From an uncultured Lachnospiraceae bacterium (lineage in GTDB: Bacteria; Bacillota; Clostridia; Lachnospirales; Lachnospiraceae), in the NCBI GenBank assembly GCA_944383765.1, contig CALWQT010000016.1, positions 1 through 58,942 on the forward strand: a stretch of 58,942 nt of DNA, given 5' to 3'. Below the pieces are notes generated by a model. That model did no database searches and was not told where the DNA came from. It saw only the letters and a program-made list of their open reading frames with translations. Of the stretch, positions 7,901 through 15,293 are shown one piece after another; position 1 is the first letter of the stretch, and the number at the start of each line of letters is the position of its first letter. A program made the position numbers and the translations under genes.

Positions 7901-10532
7901 TAAGGGAGAGAAGTTTTTCGGACCATATTTTGGTGTGAAAGGTGACGGTTTTAGCATTACCCAGACGATGGCTATGGCTCATGAAGAGGTAAACAATGCA
8001 GTGGAGGAACTGCTTAGAGAAGGATACATTATGGATACTTCTCAGAGCGATGCGAAGATCATACTGAGAGAGGATGAAGAGAAGAATATCTTTCATCTTC
8101 ATTATATCAAAAGCTATGAAGATGTTACGATTACAAATGCATCAGAGGATGGAGATATTACATACAACAATGCTCCGGTAACAGAATCATTGAAACTGTC
8201 ATCAGGAGAAGTGGCGGATTTTGTAATCAAACCGCATTCTGGCTGGACAATCAAAACAATTACTGTAAATGGAAATCCTTCCCCGACTCCGGGATCAGAT
8301 GATTATGTGGAAGGCAAATATACGTTCCGGTATACCGTTTTGCAGGGAAATAATCAGATCGTCGTATCGTATGCCGAAGACAAGAATGGAAATCATATTC
8401 CGGACGACAAAGAGAACCGGGTAAACATCACATTTACAGCAGGAACTAATGGAAGTCTGGAGGGAACCCTGGAGTATAAGGATCAGCTGCCAGGCCTGAG
8501 ATTTGCAGAAGCAGGGATTACCATACCGACACCAAAAGCAAACGAGGGGTATGTGTTCTGGAAGTGGGAGCCAACGATTACAGAATCCACGCTGGTACCG
8601 GAAATAAGTACAGAATACAAGGCAGTCTTTGATGAAGATAAGAATGGAGACGGTAAACCAGACAGTGAGCAGACGATCATAACGATCACGTTTGATGCGG
8701 GAACGGAAGGAAACATGGAAGGAGCCCCAACGAAGGTGTACTACGTAGCGGCAGGAGAAGATCACTATCCTTCAGCACCGGAAGTAACCGTAACAGCAGA
8801 GAAACGTGCATTTAAGAAATGGAACCCGGACTACACGGGAAGCGGTCTTGTACCGGAAGAGGCAGTTGCTCAGACGTATACGGCTGAGTATGCAGATGAC
8901 CGAAATGGAGACGGAACTCCGGATGATGACCAGTTTTTCCTGACTCCGAAACACACAACCATTTATACAGGTGGAAAGATTGAAGATGTGTCAAGTTTTG
9001 GATTCCCGCAGCCGGAAGCAGATGAGGATGTCAAGCAGATTACGGTAAACGGTGAGACAATTTTTGAAAATGGAAATGAAGCTCAGGAAGAAACCGCATT
9101 AAATCAGCTGTTCGGCATTCATTACTATGAAGAAGGAGATACCGGATTTACAGCGCCCATTAGAGATGACCGTCAGGCAGGTGTATATATTGGCAAAGGT
9201 TATGTGCGGGAAGAGCACCAGGCAGATACGATTCAGATTAACGGAAAAGAAGTAGTCTTTGATACAGGAAAACTGGTAATTCGTGACGTATCGGATCCAG
9301 AAGCAGCTGTCAGGGGAGACATTTATCAGAGAATTGTGACAGAAGTAACAGAACCGGTGAAGAAATCAGTAGCAGTCATTCCGTCAGGAAGTCAGATTTA
9401 CACCAACAATGATTCCAGCCGTCCGGTGGATAGCAGCCATAAGATCGCTTTGATGGATGACTCACTTCTGGCAACGGCAAATACCGAAGACAGCGGAGCA
9501 GCAATGCTGATTGCCAAAGGCAATGAATTCCTGGCTGGTTCGGGAATGTCTGCAGATGTGATCAAAAATCTGGTATATGATTTCCACTATCTGGATCTGG
9601 TGGATATGGATAACGGAAATGCATGGGTATCCAGTACAGACGGTGCCACTATTTATATGCCGTATCCAGAGGGAACGGACCAGAATATGGAGTTTACAGT
9701 GCTCCACTTTAAGGATTTGCATCGGGAATATGGAATGAATAATCAGGCTAACATAGAAGAGGCGATTAAAAACAGCCAGCTGGAACTGGTAGCAGATATA
9801 ACGAAAGATGCATATGGAATCAAATTCCATGTGGGACAGTCTGGTTTCAGTCCATTTGCTATTGTATATGACCAAAGAGATGCAGACAAAGAGGATGGTA
9901 ACAATGAAGGCTCTGTGAATGATTATGGAACGGTGGATAATCCTTATGTAGTAGGACTGAATGGACAGTGGGTACATATGGATCCGTCCGATGTATTTCA
10001 GCCCATTGCCAATGAAGTTCCGGAAGGAGCTACACCAGTGGCAAATCCTGAGTGGCATAGATGGAAATTTATGCTGACAAATGGGACTATGATTTTCAAT
10101 AAATGGGTATATATCAGCAATCCATATGCAGTAGGAGATCAGCCGGAAAAAGGATGGTTCTATTTTGATAATGATGGTCTGATGCAGTATGGCTGGTTTA
10201 TGGATCCGGCTACCGGAAAATGGTATTATCTCCACCGCGACTCAGATGGTATGCTTGGAACTTTACAGTATGGGTGGCATTATGATGAGCAGGACGGAAA
10301 ATGGTATTATCTGAACATGGCAACTGGAGAAATGATGCTGGGATGGCAGCAGATCAATGGAAAATGGTACTACCTGAATCCGTATGCACAGCAGGAAACC
10401 TGGAGTTATCAAGAGCAGACTGGTGGCTGGACTTATAATGGAAGCTCTTCCAGACCATATGGTTCCATGTATCAGAATGAAATGACGCCTGATGGCTACA
10501 GAGTAGATGAGAACGGAGCATGGATACAGTAA
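4968..10532 (+). CDS. Giant secreted surface protein with Ca-loop repeats and C-terminal wall-binding repeats
   Basis: This is a protein of about 1855 residues. The ATG at 4968 was chosen because AAAGGGGA lies 7 bases upstream; an ATG at 4962 is too close to it. It begins with a signal peptide (MKVKQKIAAVLALSMIL, likely cut after TSFA) and an acidic stretch. A long region of beta-rich modules follows, with bacterial-repeat sequences such as VTITNASEDGDITYN. At about 1140-1330 there are two InlB/Flg_new-like repeats (ITFTAGTNGSLEG and ITFDAGTEGNMEG) joined by DKNGDGKPD and DRNGDGTPD calcium-type loops. The C-terminus (about 1720-1830) has choline/glucan-binding-type repeats (GWFYFDNDGLMQYGW, GKWYYLNMATGEM). 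There is no LPXTG motif. It is probably an adhesin or other host-contact protein bound non-covalently to the wall, controlled by the divergent XRE protein. Confidence 0.85.
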   Translation: MKVKQKIAAVLALSMILSSQPISPWNTSFADTEADQDRIWNRVATESEAEADSGESGEEILPEEEERYQVSYFVNPEGSADIVGDIDVEAGKNLTFQVYPEEGYEIQEVMVNGTELTDFKEKKSFLFFFGDTYYEYKVEHVEEDLDVTLAMREISDEAEKKVVLSDGVEITVEAVDEGALQAVSYIEAEILPADGEMEQAIQSQMEEGQSIVDYAAFDIRLYDEEGEEVEPEGQVSVQISGITTEEEYEEIGIYHVEKTDTGDDRAAVELAAKGKSEEYRAEEVIKEDRYSLENQEEIQFVTDHFSTYVVTFIKSASEFTNVTIHLVTKMDSGIEDVNYNINNMDITLGSGKIAVTQLVSGYRLYEIQDTVTGANYAYEYATWGTDPAEENRITEISYEDLKEKTDLYLWYEAMDNMKIPVAVYFDGVKQADPESKYQIYVGEIGYEDAQQVLRDAGEMGTYEFEKAMVESADTAFEITSVTRINDQLYVRQKDSDSVVTFDPDYAEIALYFKEGHDITISVEGSGSDIGNTVDGVAYDTTTINRQIAVGGERVIPVTIAQGYGITVTDTTDGVNQILYDSSAEENQIRDYTLTINDAAFHPGSDKTLKVTFWKMDPLKFDYSHILDPEETGGVIVNLHGASVALDGKNLAEDQSGSLAIDNNTELVITHVRKRDALSWDTLFTLNALAINGQAVEVPVDPGRDNTTRTTAALKDQKGDKIADVTITASCEYHNSIITWERKETRIYTITFTNVTSNLKLTTVNLHGDNAEAVLREKGEGVTVYAGEKQGEETAEVGIHGLMNPPLTLKLVPEFGHYVTDVRFNGENWEIEPIYGTWYGPQRTRSVKQDFGSAENVAVHTAEIQFIFQYGDQEDTNQKFSLGIHQGETAPLNPDMAPEAPEGQAFAGWFLEGDTDQNLYLPSQDVERTISKDMIRNHADTAVEYRGEDHTAVIKLEPKFVPASQAEQLPYQVKVSAEGKGEKFFGPYFGVKGDGFSITQTMAMAHEEVNNAVEELLREGYIMDTSQSDAKIILREDEEKNIFHLHYIKSYEDVTITNASEDGDITYNNAPVTESLKLSSGEVADFVIKPHSGWTIKTITVNGNPSPTPGSDDYVEGKYTFRYTVLQGNNQIVVSYAEDKNGNHIPDDKENRVNITFTAGTNGSLEGTLEYKDQLPGLRFAEAGITIPTPKANEGYVFWKWEPTITESTLVPEISTEYKAVFDEDKNGDGKPDSEQTIITITFDAGTEGNMEGAPTKVYYVAAGEDHYPSAPEVTVTAEKRAFKKWNPDYTGSGLVPEEAVAQTYTAEYADDRNGDGTPDDDQFFLTPKHTTIYTGGKIEDVSSFGFPQPEADEDVKQITVNGETIFENGNEAQEETALNQLFGIHYYEEGDTGFTAPIRDDRQAGVYIGKGYVREEHQADTIQINGKEVVFDTGKLVIRDVSDPEAAVRGDIYQRIVTEVTEPVKKSVAVIPSGSQIYTNNDSSRPVDSSHKIALMDDSLLATANTEDSGAAMLIAKGNEFLAGSGMSADVIKNLVYDFHYLDLVDMDNGNAWVSSTDGATIYMPYPEGTDQNMEFTVLHFKDLHREYGMNNQANIEEAIKNSQLELVADITKDAYGIKFHVGQSGFSPFAIVYDQRDADKEDGNNEGSVNDYGTVDNPYVVGLNGQWVHMDPSDVFQPIANEVPEGATPVANPEWHRWKFMLTNGTMIFNKWVYISNPYAVGDQPEKGWFYFDNDGLMQYGWFMDPATGKWYYLHRDSDGMLGTLQYGWHYDEQDGKWYYLNMATGEMMLGWQQINGKWYYLNPYAQQETWSYQEQTGGWTYNGSSSRPYGSMYQNEMTPDGYRVDENGAWIQ

Positions 10533-11218
10533 ACCAGCGATATGGCAAAATGGCAGATAGACAGAATATGAAAAAAAATATGGCAGGAAAACGGTTTGGC
10601 CGTTTGGTAGCGCTGGAAGAAGCAGGAAAAGGAAAACAGGGGGCATATTTGTGGCGCTGCCGATGTGATTGCGGCAGGGAAACCATTGTTTCCGGTTCTC
10701 ATCTCCGGTCCGGCCATACCAGAAGCTGTGGCTGCTACAGCAGGGAACTGGCGAAAGCCAAGGGAATGGACCTTACTGGAAAACGGTTTGGCCGTTTAAC
10801 GGTATTGGAACCGGCTCCAGACAAAAATGGGGTGCCGGGATACTGGCATTGCCTTTGTGACTGCGGAAAAGAAGTCATATGTTATAAAGAAAATCTGTGT
10901 TCCGGAGTTACCAAAAGCTGTGGCTGCCTGCAGGCAGAAACAAGAAAACAGAATATGAAAAAAGCAATCCATTTTGTAGACGGAACCTGCATAGAAAAAA
11001 TTGCCTATACCGGAAGGAATGCCAATAATACCAGTGGCCAGCGAGGAGTATACCGGAGAGAAAACGGCAATTGGAGAGCTATGATAGGCTTTAAGGGTAA
11101 AGTTTATAATCTGGGAACATTCAAAACTTATGAAGAAGCTGTGGAAGCACGCCTGGAAGCGGAGAAACAATACTATCTTCCCTTTTTAAAGGAATATGAG
11201 GCTGGTCAGCAGAAATGA
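10520..11218 (+). CDS. Double zinc-ribbon protein with AP2 domain
   Basis: This is a 232-residue protein. Two similar modules start GKRFGRLVALEE (about 22) and GKRFGRLTVLEP (about 87). Each has paired cysteines: CRCDCGRE with SCGC, and CLCDCGKE with SCGC. The C-terminus (about 165-225) is an AP2-like DNA-binding domain (RGVYRRENGNWRAMIGFKGK, then FKTYEEAVEARLEAE). Similar proteins occur in Firmicute phages and chromosomes, often with HNH nucleases; no HNH nuclease motif is seen here. The start is uncertain. The ATG at 10520 overlaps the surface gene by 13 bp, with GGAG only one base away. In-frame ATGs at 10550 and 10568 are alternatives and lose no domain. Confidence 0.7.
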   Translation: MDTVNQRYGKMADRQNMKKNMAGKRFGRLVALEEAGKGKQGAYLWRCRCDCGRETIVSGSHLRSGHTRSCGCYSRELAKAKGMDLTGKRFGRLTVLEPAPDKNGVPGYWHCLCDCGKEVICYKENLCSGVTKSCGCLQAETRKQNMKKAIHFVDGTCIEKIAYTGRNANNTSGQRGVYRRENGNWRAMIGFKGKVYNLGTFKTYEEAVEARLEAEKQYYLPFLKEYEAGQQK

Positions 11219-11225
11219 TCATCAG

Positions 11226-11268
11226 AGAAAGCTGTGGGCAGGAAAACTGTCCGCAGCTTTCTGCTTTT
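11226..11268 (+). terminator. Hairpin terminator after the AP2 gene
   Basis: AGAAAGCTGTGG (11226-11237) pairs with CCGCAGCTTTCT (11251-11262), 12 positions with one G-T, followed by GCTTTTA. It begins just past the stop codon and argues against a start at 11215 for the next gene. Confidence 0.65.
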
Positions 11269-11304
11269 ATGATAAAAAACAGATTTACGGGTATACTGTT
11301 TGGT

Positions 11305-11772
11305 ATGAGATTATGGAATCATATCAGAAAAATAATGGAAAATTTTTTAAAATGCGGAATCGCAGGCTGGTGCCTGGAAGTGATCTTTACCTCTACGGAA
11401 TCAATAGTGAAGGGAGATTGGAGGCTGATGGGAAGAACGTCCCTTCTGATGTTTCCCATATACGGTTTGGGAGCATTCCTGGCGCCGATTGGGAAAGGAG
11501 TGGACCGGTGGATTTCTGACAGAAGGCTTACGCCGGTGGATCAGGCGGTGCGCCATGGAATGCTGTATATGGTACTGATTTTTCTGGTGGAATACGCTAC
11601 GGGAGCCTGGCTCACCACCAGAGGTATGTGCCCCTGGGATTATTCCGGGAGACCATCTAACATAAACGGACTTATCCGTCTGGACTTTGCGCCGCTGTGG
11701 TTTGGAACCGGATTACTTTTCGAAAATTTAACAAAGGAGAGGGTAAATTTAACAAAAAACAGGCTTTTATAG
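11305..11772 (+). CDS. CmpB-like integral membrane protein (putative ABC transporter type IV family)
   Basis: This protein has about 155 residues when counted from the ATG at 11305. The frame is open back to 11215, but that stretch holds a terminator hairpin. It has about four hydrophobic segments. The motif FPIYGLGAFLAP follows GWCLEVIF, and YATGAWLTT with CPWDYS comes later. These match the pattern of the CmpB family (PF06541): G-W-x-x-E, P-x-Y-G, E-x-x-T-G, W-D-Y-S. The biochemical role of the family is not established. No strong ribosome binding site is visible, so the start could also be 11335. Confidence 0.65.
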   Translation: MRLWNHIRKIMENFLKCGIAGWCLEVIFTSTESIVKGDWRLMGRTSLLMFPIYGLGAFLAPIGKGVDRWISDRRLTPVDQAVRHGMLYMVLIFLVEYATGAWLTTRGMCPWDYSGRPSNINGLIRLDFAPLWFGTGLLFENLTKERVNLTKNRLL

Positions 11773-11774
11773 AC

Positions 11775-11803
11775 TTGTGTTCTGATTCCCGGTTTTATAT
11801 AAT
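11775..11803 (+). promoter_or_regulatory. Promoter of the plsC-pheA-ppx-ppk1 operon
   Basis: TTGTGT (11775-11780) and TATAAT (11798-11803) are separated by exactly 17 bp. They lie 31 bases before the plsC ATG. The following genes overlap or are closely spaced, so this may be the main promoter of the block up to the terminator at 17458. Confidence 0.6.
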
Positions 11804-11834
11804 AATGAGAGAAATTGGGGAAAGGAACAAAAAG

Positions 11835-12587
11835 ATGATACGTTTTCTTGCAGTGGCGCTCAGCGTCATCCTGTTTTTAATATTCAGTATACCGCTGTTG
11901 GTTGCAGAGTGGGTGATAGGGAGAAAAAATCCGAATAAGAAAAACTGGCAGAGCCTGCACATTGTGCAGGCTGTCTTCCGTTTCCTGCTTTTACTGGCGG
12001 GAGTACGGATCACGGTGAAAGGAAAGGAACATATACCGGAAGATACGGCAGTGTTATATGTGGGAAATCACAGAAGCTATTTTGACATCCTGGTAGGGTA
12101 TGTTACGGTCCCCGGACTGATGGGATTTGTGGCAAAGAAAGAGATGATGCGTTATATTCTGCTCAGGGATTGGATGAAGAATGTAAACTGCCTGTTTTTG
12201 GACAGAAAAAACATGAAAGAAGGTCTGAAAACGATTTTGCAGGGTATCGAGCAGGTCAAATCCGGTATCTCTGTCTGGATTTTCCCGGAAGGGACCAGGG
12301 CGAGGGGGGAGAATGAACTGGAGATGCTGGAGTTTAAGGAAGGAAGCCTTAAAATTGCAGAAAAATCAGGGCATCCGGTAATTCCGGTAGCGATGACGGG
12401 AACGGCAGATATTTTCGAGGCCCATATCCCGTTGATACGGCCGTCCCATGTTATCATTGAATTTGGTGAACCGATTTACATAAAAGAACTGGAACCGGAG
12501 AAACGGAAATTTGCCGGTTCATATACAAGGGATGTTATTCGGGATATGCTGCAGAAGCAGCTTCAGGAGAGAAGTACATGGAAGTAG
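11835..12587 (+). CDS. plsC: 1-acyl-sn-glycerol-3-phosphate acyltransferase
   Basis: This is a 250-residue protein. The ATG at 11835 was chosen because AAAGGAA lies 8 bases upstream. The N-terminus has a membrane helix (about 3-25), typical of PlsC. The acyltransferase motifs are present: NHRSYFD (HX4D, about residue 75), LFLDRKN, and FPEGTR (about 153), followed by VIPVAMTG. It transfers an acyl chain to the 2-position of lysophosphatidic acid to make phosphatidic acid at the inner membrane face. The length is normal. It overlaps pheA by 10 bp, so the two are co-translated. Confidence 0.88.
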   Translation: MIRFLAVALSVILFLIFSIPLLVAEWVIGRKNPNKKNWQSLHIVQAVFRFLLLLAGVRITVKGKEHIPEDTAVLYVGNHRSYFDILVGYVTVPGLMGFVAKKEMMRYILLRDWMKNVNCLFLDRKNMKEGLKTILQGIEQVKSGISVWIFPEGTRARGENELEMLEFKEGSLKIAEKSGHPVIPVAMTGTADIFEAHIPLIRPSHVIIEFGEPIYIKELEPEKRKFAGSYTRDVIRDMLQKQLQERSTWK

Positions 12588-13723
12588 GGATGAAATTGGA
12601 TCTACAGGAAATAAGAAAAAAACTGGACGGTATTGATAAGGAGATTGTTTCTTTATATGAGAAAAGGATGGACCTTTGCCGTCAGGTGGCAGAGTTTAAG
12701 ATTGGCACAGGAAAGCCGGTTTACGATGGAGAGCGGGAAAAGCAGAAGCTGGAGGCAGTAAAAAGCATGGTGCAGGATGAGGACAACCGCCAGGGAGCAG
12801 AGGAACTGTTTTCCCAGCTTATGACCATCAGCAGAAGGCTGCAGTACCGTTTGCTGGCGGAAAATGGCAAATCACCGGACACTGGTTTTTGCCCGGTGGA
12901 AGAAATACGTACAGCCGGAGCCCGGATCGTATATCAGGGAGTAGAAGGGGCATACAGCCATGAAGCTGCCATGAAATATTTTGGACAGGAGGCAGATCTG
13001 TTTCATGTAAATACCTGGGAAGAAGCTATGAAAGCAGTAGAGGGAGGAACTGCGGATTATGCGGTCCTGCCGATTGAAAATTCTTCCGCAGGAGCTGTTT
13101 CTGACAATTATGATCTGCTGATCAAATATCATAATTATATTGTGGCGGAAGTGATGCTTCCGGTCAGCCATGCTCTTCTGGGAGTGCCGGGAAGTTCCGT
13201 AGAGCAGATCCGTACCGTATTTTCCCATCCTCAGGCTCTGATGCAGTGCTCTGAATATCTGAACAGTCACGAGGGATGGAAGCAGATCAGTGTGGAAAAT
13301 ACAGCTGTGGCGGCAAAAAAAATATTGGAAGAAGGAGATGTTACCCAGGCTGCAGTTGCCAGTGAAGGAGCTGGTAAACGCTATGGACTGACAGCTCTGG
13401 AAACAGAGATCAATTATAACCGTGATAATGTGACCAGGTTTATTGTAGTGGCAAAAAAACCGGTATACTGGAAAGGTGCAGGAAAGATCAGCCTTTGTTT
13501 TGAACTGCCTCATAAAAGCGGTTCACTGTACAATATGCTCAGCAATTTTATTTACAACAATGTGAATATGGTGATGATACAGTCAAGACCGATCCCTGGA
13601 AGAAACTGGGAATACCGCTTTTTCGTGGACATTGAGGGAAATCTGGCAGATGCAGCGGTGAACAATGCTCTGACAGGCATTGCAAATGAAGCGGCCAATC
13701 TGAGGATACTGGGAAATTACTGA
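12578..13723 (+). CDS. pheA: Bifunctional chorismate mutase / prephenate dehydratase
   Basis: This is a 381-residue protein. Residues 1-95 are an AroQ chorismate mutase (LQEIRKKLDGIDKEIVSLYE, with the R and K residues of the active site). Residues about 115-290 are prephenate dehydratase, with GAYSHEAA near the start and the catalytic TRF (DNVTRFIVVA, about 288). Residues about 303-381 are an ACT domain for phenylalanine feedback, with the motif HKSGSLYNML. The usual ESRP reads QSRP here. It makes phenylpyruvate from chorismate. The ATG at 12578 was chosen for AGGAG 8 bases upstream; 12590 is an alternative. Confidence 0.92.
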   Translation: MEVGMKLDLQEIRKKLDGIDKEIVSLYEKRMDLCRQVAEFKIGTGKPVYDGEREKQKLEAVKSMVQDEDNRQGAEELFSQLMTISRRLQYRLLAENGKSPDTGFCPVEEIRTAGARIVYQGVEGAYSHEAAMKYFGQEADLFHVNTWEEAMKAVEGGTADYAVLPIENSSAGAVSDNYDLLIKYHNYIVAEVMLPVSHALLGVPGSSVEQIRTVFSHPQALMQCSEYLNSHEGWKQISVENTAVAAKKILEEGDVTQAAVASEGAGKRYGLTALETEINYNRDNVTRFIVVAKKPVYWKGAGKISLCFELPHKSGSLYNMLSNFIYNNVNMVMIQSRPIPGRNWEYRFFVDIEGNLADAAVNNALTGIANEAANLRILGNY

Positions 13724-13769
13724 TTGCTGTTTCAAGATAAATAGCAGATGAAAAGTAGGAGGAAAAACA

Positions 13770-15293
13770 GTGGCAGGTAAGATATTTGCGGCAATTGATA
13801 TAGGCTCATTTGAACTGGAACTGGGGATTTATGAGATCATATCCGGAAAGCCTATCAGAAAAATAGACCATATCAGGCATGCGATTCCGCTGGGAGTAGA
13901 TACTTACCGTACAGGCAAGATCAGTTACCGGCGTGTGGAAGAAATGTGCAGAGTTCTGGGGGAGTTTGTCCGTATTGCAGAAGGTTATCGGGCAGATTGC
14001 TGCCGAGCTTATGCAACCAGTGCCATGAGGGAAGCAAAAAATAACAGGATTGTCCTGGACCAGATACGGGTACGGACTGGACTGAAAGTGAAGATCATCA
14101 GCAACTCAGAACAGAGGTTTCTTACTTATAAGGCAATTGCAGGAAAAGATGCGGGCTTTAACCGGATCATACAGAAACCGACAGCTACAGTGGATATTGG
14201 ATTTGGAGGTATGCAGATATCCCTGTTCGATAAAGATTCCCTGGTCTTTACTCAGAACCTGCCGCTGGGAGTTATGCGGCTGAGAGGCTTTTTGTCACTG
14301 CTTCAGACGGAGAGCAGGGAAGCCAGGTCTGAGCTTATTAAAGAAGTGGTAGATAATGAATTGCTGCCGTTTCGGAAAATGTATTTAAAAGACAGGGAAA
14401 TTAAAAACCTGATTTTTACTGGTGGTATGATGCTGTATCTGTCGAAAGGCCTTGTTCAGGGGGCTCAGGGAGAGTGGATCACAGGCAAGGAATTTCAGGA
14501 GTTTCAACAGAGCCTGGAGAATATGGGACAGAGCCGGCTGGAAGATGAATTTGGGGTCAGACCGGAATATGCCTCCTTATTATTTCCCAGCGCTTCTTTA
14601 TGCAACCGTATTCTGGAGACCACTGGCGCGGAAACGATCTGGATTCCAGGGGTTTGCCTTCTGGACGGTATGGCGGCAGAATATGGGGAAGAGACCAAAC
14701 TGGTGAAATTTAAACACGATTTTTCCGGAGATATTATTGCTGCGGCCAGAAATATGGCAAAGCGTTATAAGTGCCATATGCCCCATATCCAGGCGCTGGA
14801 AGAATATGCCCTTGGCATTTTTGATGCCATGAAACGGTATCATGGGCTGGGAAGGAGAGAGCGGCTGCTTTTGCAGATAGCGGTGAATCTTCATTCCTGT
14901 GGGAAATTTATCAGTGTCCGCGATTCCAATGAAAGATCTTATAATATCATCATGGCCACAGAAATCATTGGACTATCCCATGAAGAACGTTCAGTGGTGG
15001 CAAATGTAGTCCGGTATAACCAGCAGGCTTTCTGCTATGAGGAAGCCGGGGAGAACAGTATGCTGGTAGCCAAACTGGTGGCTATATTGAGACTGGCAAA
15101 TTCCATGGACAGAAGCCATAAGCAGAAGCTGGCAGGAGCTAAAATAACAGTAAGAGACGGTGAACTGGTCATCTCTTCCTCTTATGAGGGTGATATGACC
15201 CTGGAGCGGGCTGCATTTGAGCAGAAATTGGATTTCTTTGAAGAAATTTACGGAATTCGGCCTGTGCTGAAGCAGAAAAGGAGGATAAGATAA
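13770..15293 (+). CDS. ppx: Ppx/GppA-family exopolyphosphatase
   Basis: This is a 507-residue protein starting at a GTG with AGGAGG 7 bases upstream. The N-terminal ASKHA fold begins AAIDIGSFELELGIYE (the family's usual D-x-G-S-N reads D-I-G-S-F). It continues with YATSAMREAKN and ATVDIGFGGMQ, the usual phosphate-binding loops. The C-terminal part (about 320-500) is HD-like and helical (HSCGKFISVRDSN, LSHEERSVVANVVRYNQ). It hydrolyses polyphosphate end groups or pppGpp. Its stop overlaps the ppk1 start (TAATG), so synthesis and breakdown of polyphosphate are tied in one operon. Confidence 0.85.
   Translation: MAGKIFAAIDIGSFELELGIYEIISGKPIRKIDHIRHAIPLGVDTYRTGKISYRRVEEMCRVLGEFVRIAEGYRADCCRAYATSAMREAKNNRIVLDQIRVRTGLKVKIISNSEQRFLTYKAIAGKDAGFNRIIQKPTATVDIGFGGMQISLFDKDSLVFTQNLPLGVMRLRGFLSLLQTESREARSELIKEVVDNELLPFRKMYLKDREIKNLIFTGGMMLYLSKGLVQGAQGEWITGKEFQEFQQSLENMGQSRLEDEFGVRPEYASLLFPSASLCNRILETTGAETIWIPGVCLLDGMAAEYGEETKLVKFKHDFSGDIIAAARNMAKRYKCHMPHIQALEEYALGIFDAMKRYHGLGRRERLLLQIAVNLHSCGKFISVRDSNERSYNIIMATEIIGLSHEERSVVANVVRYNQQAFCYEEAGENSMLVAKLVAILRLANSMDRSHKQKLAGAKITVRDGELVISSSYEGDMTLERAAFEQKLDFFEEIYGIRPVLKQKRRIR

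Noticed and set aside
11697..11834. Upstream extension of plsC
   Set aside because: The extension runs through the promoter TTGTGT-17-TATAAT and lacks a ribosome site. The ATG at 11835 has AAAGGAA and gives the normal PlsC N-terminus.
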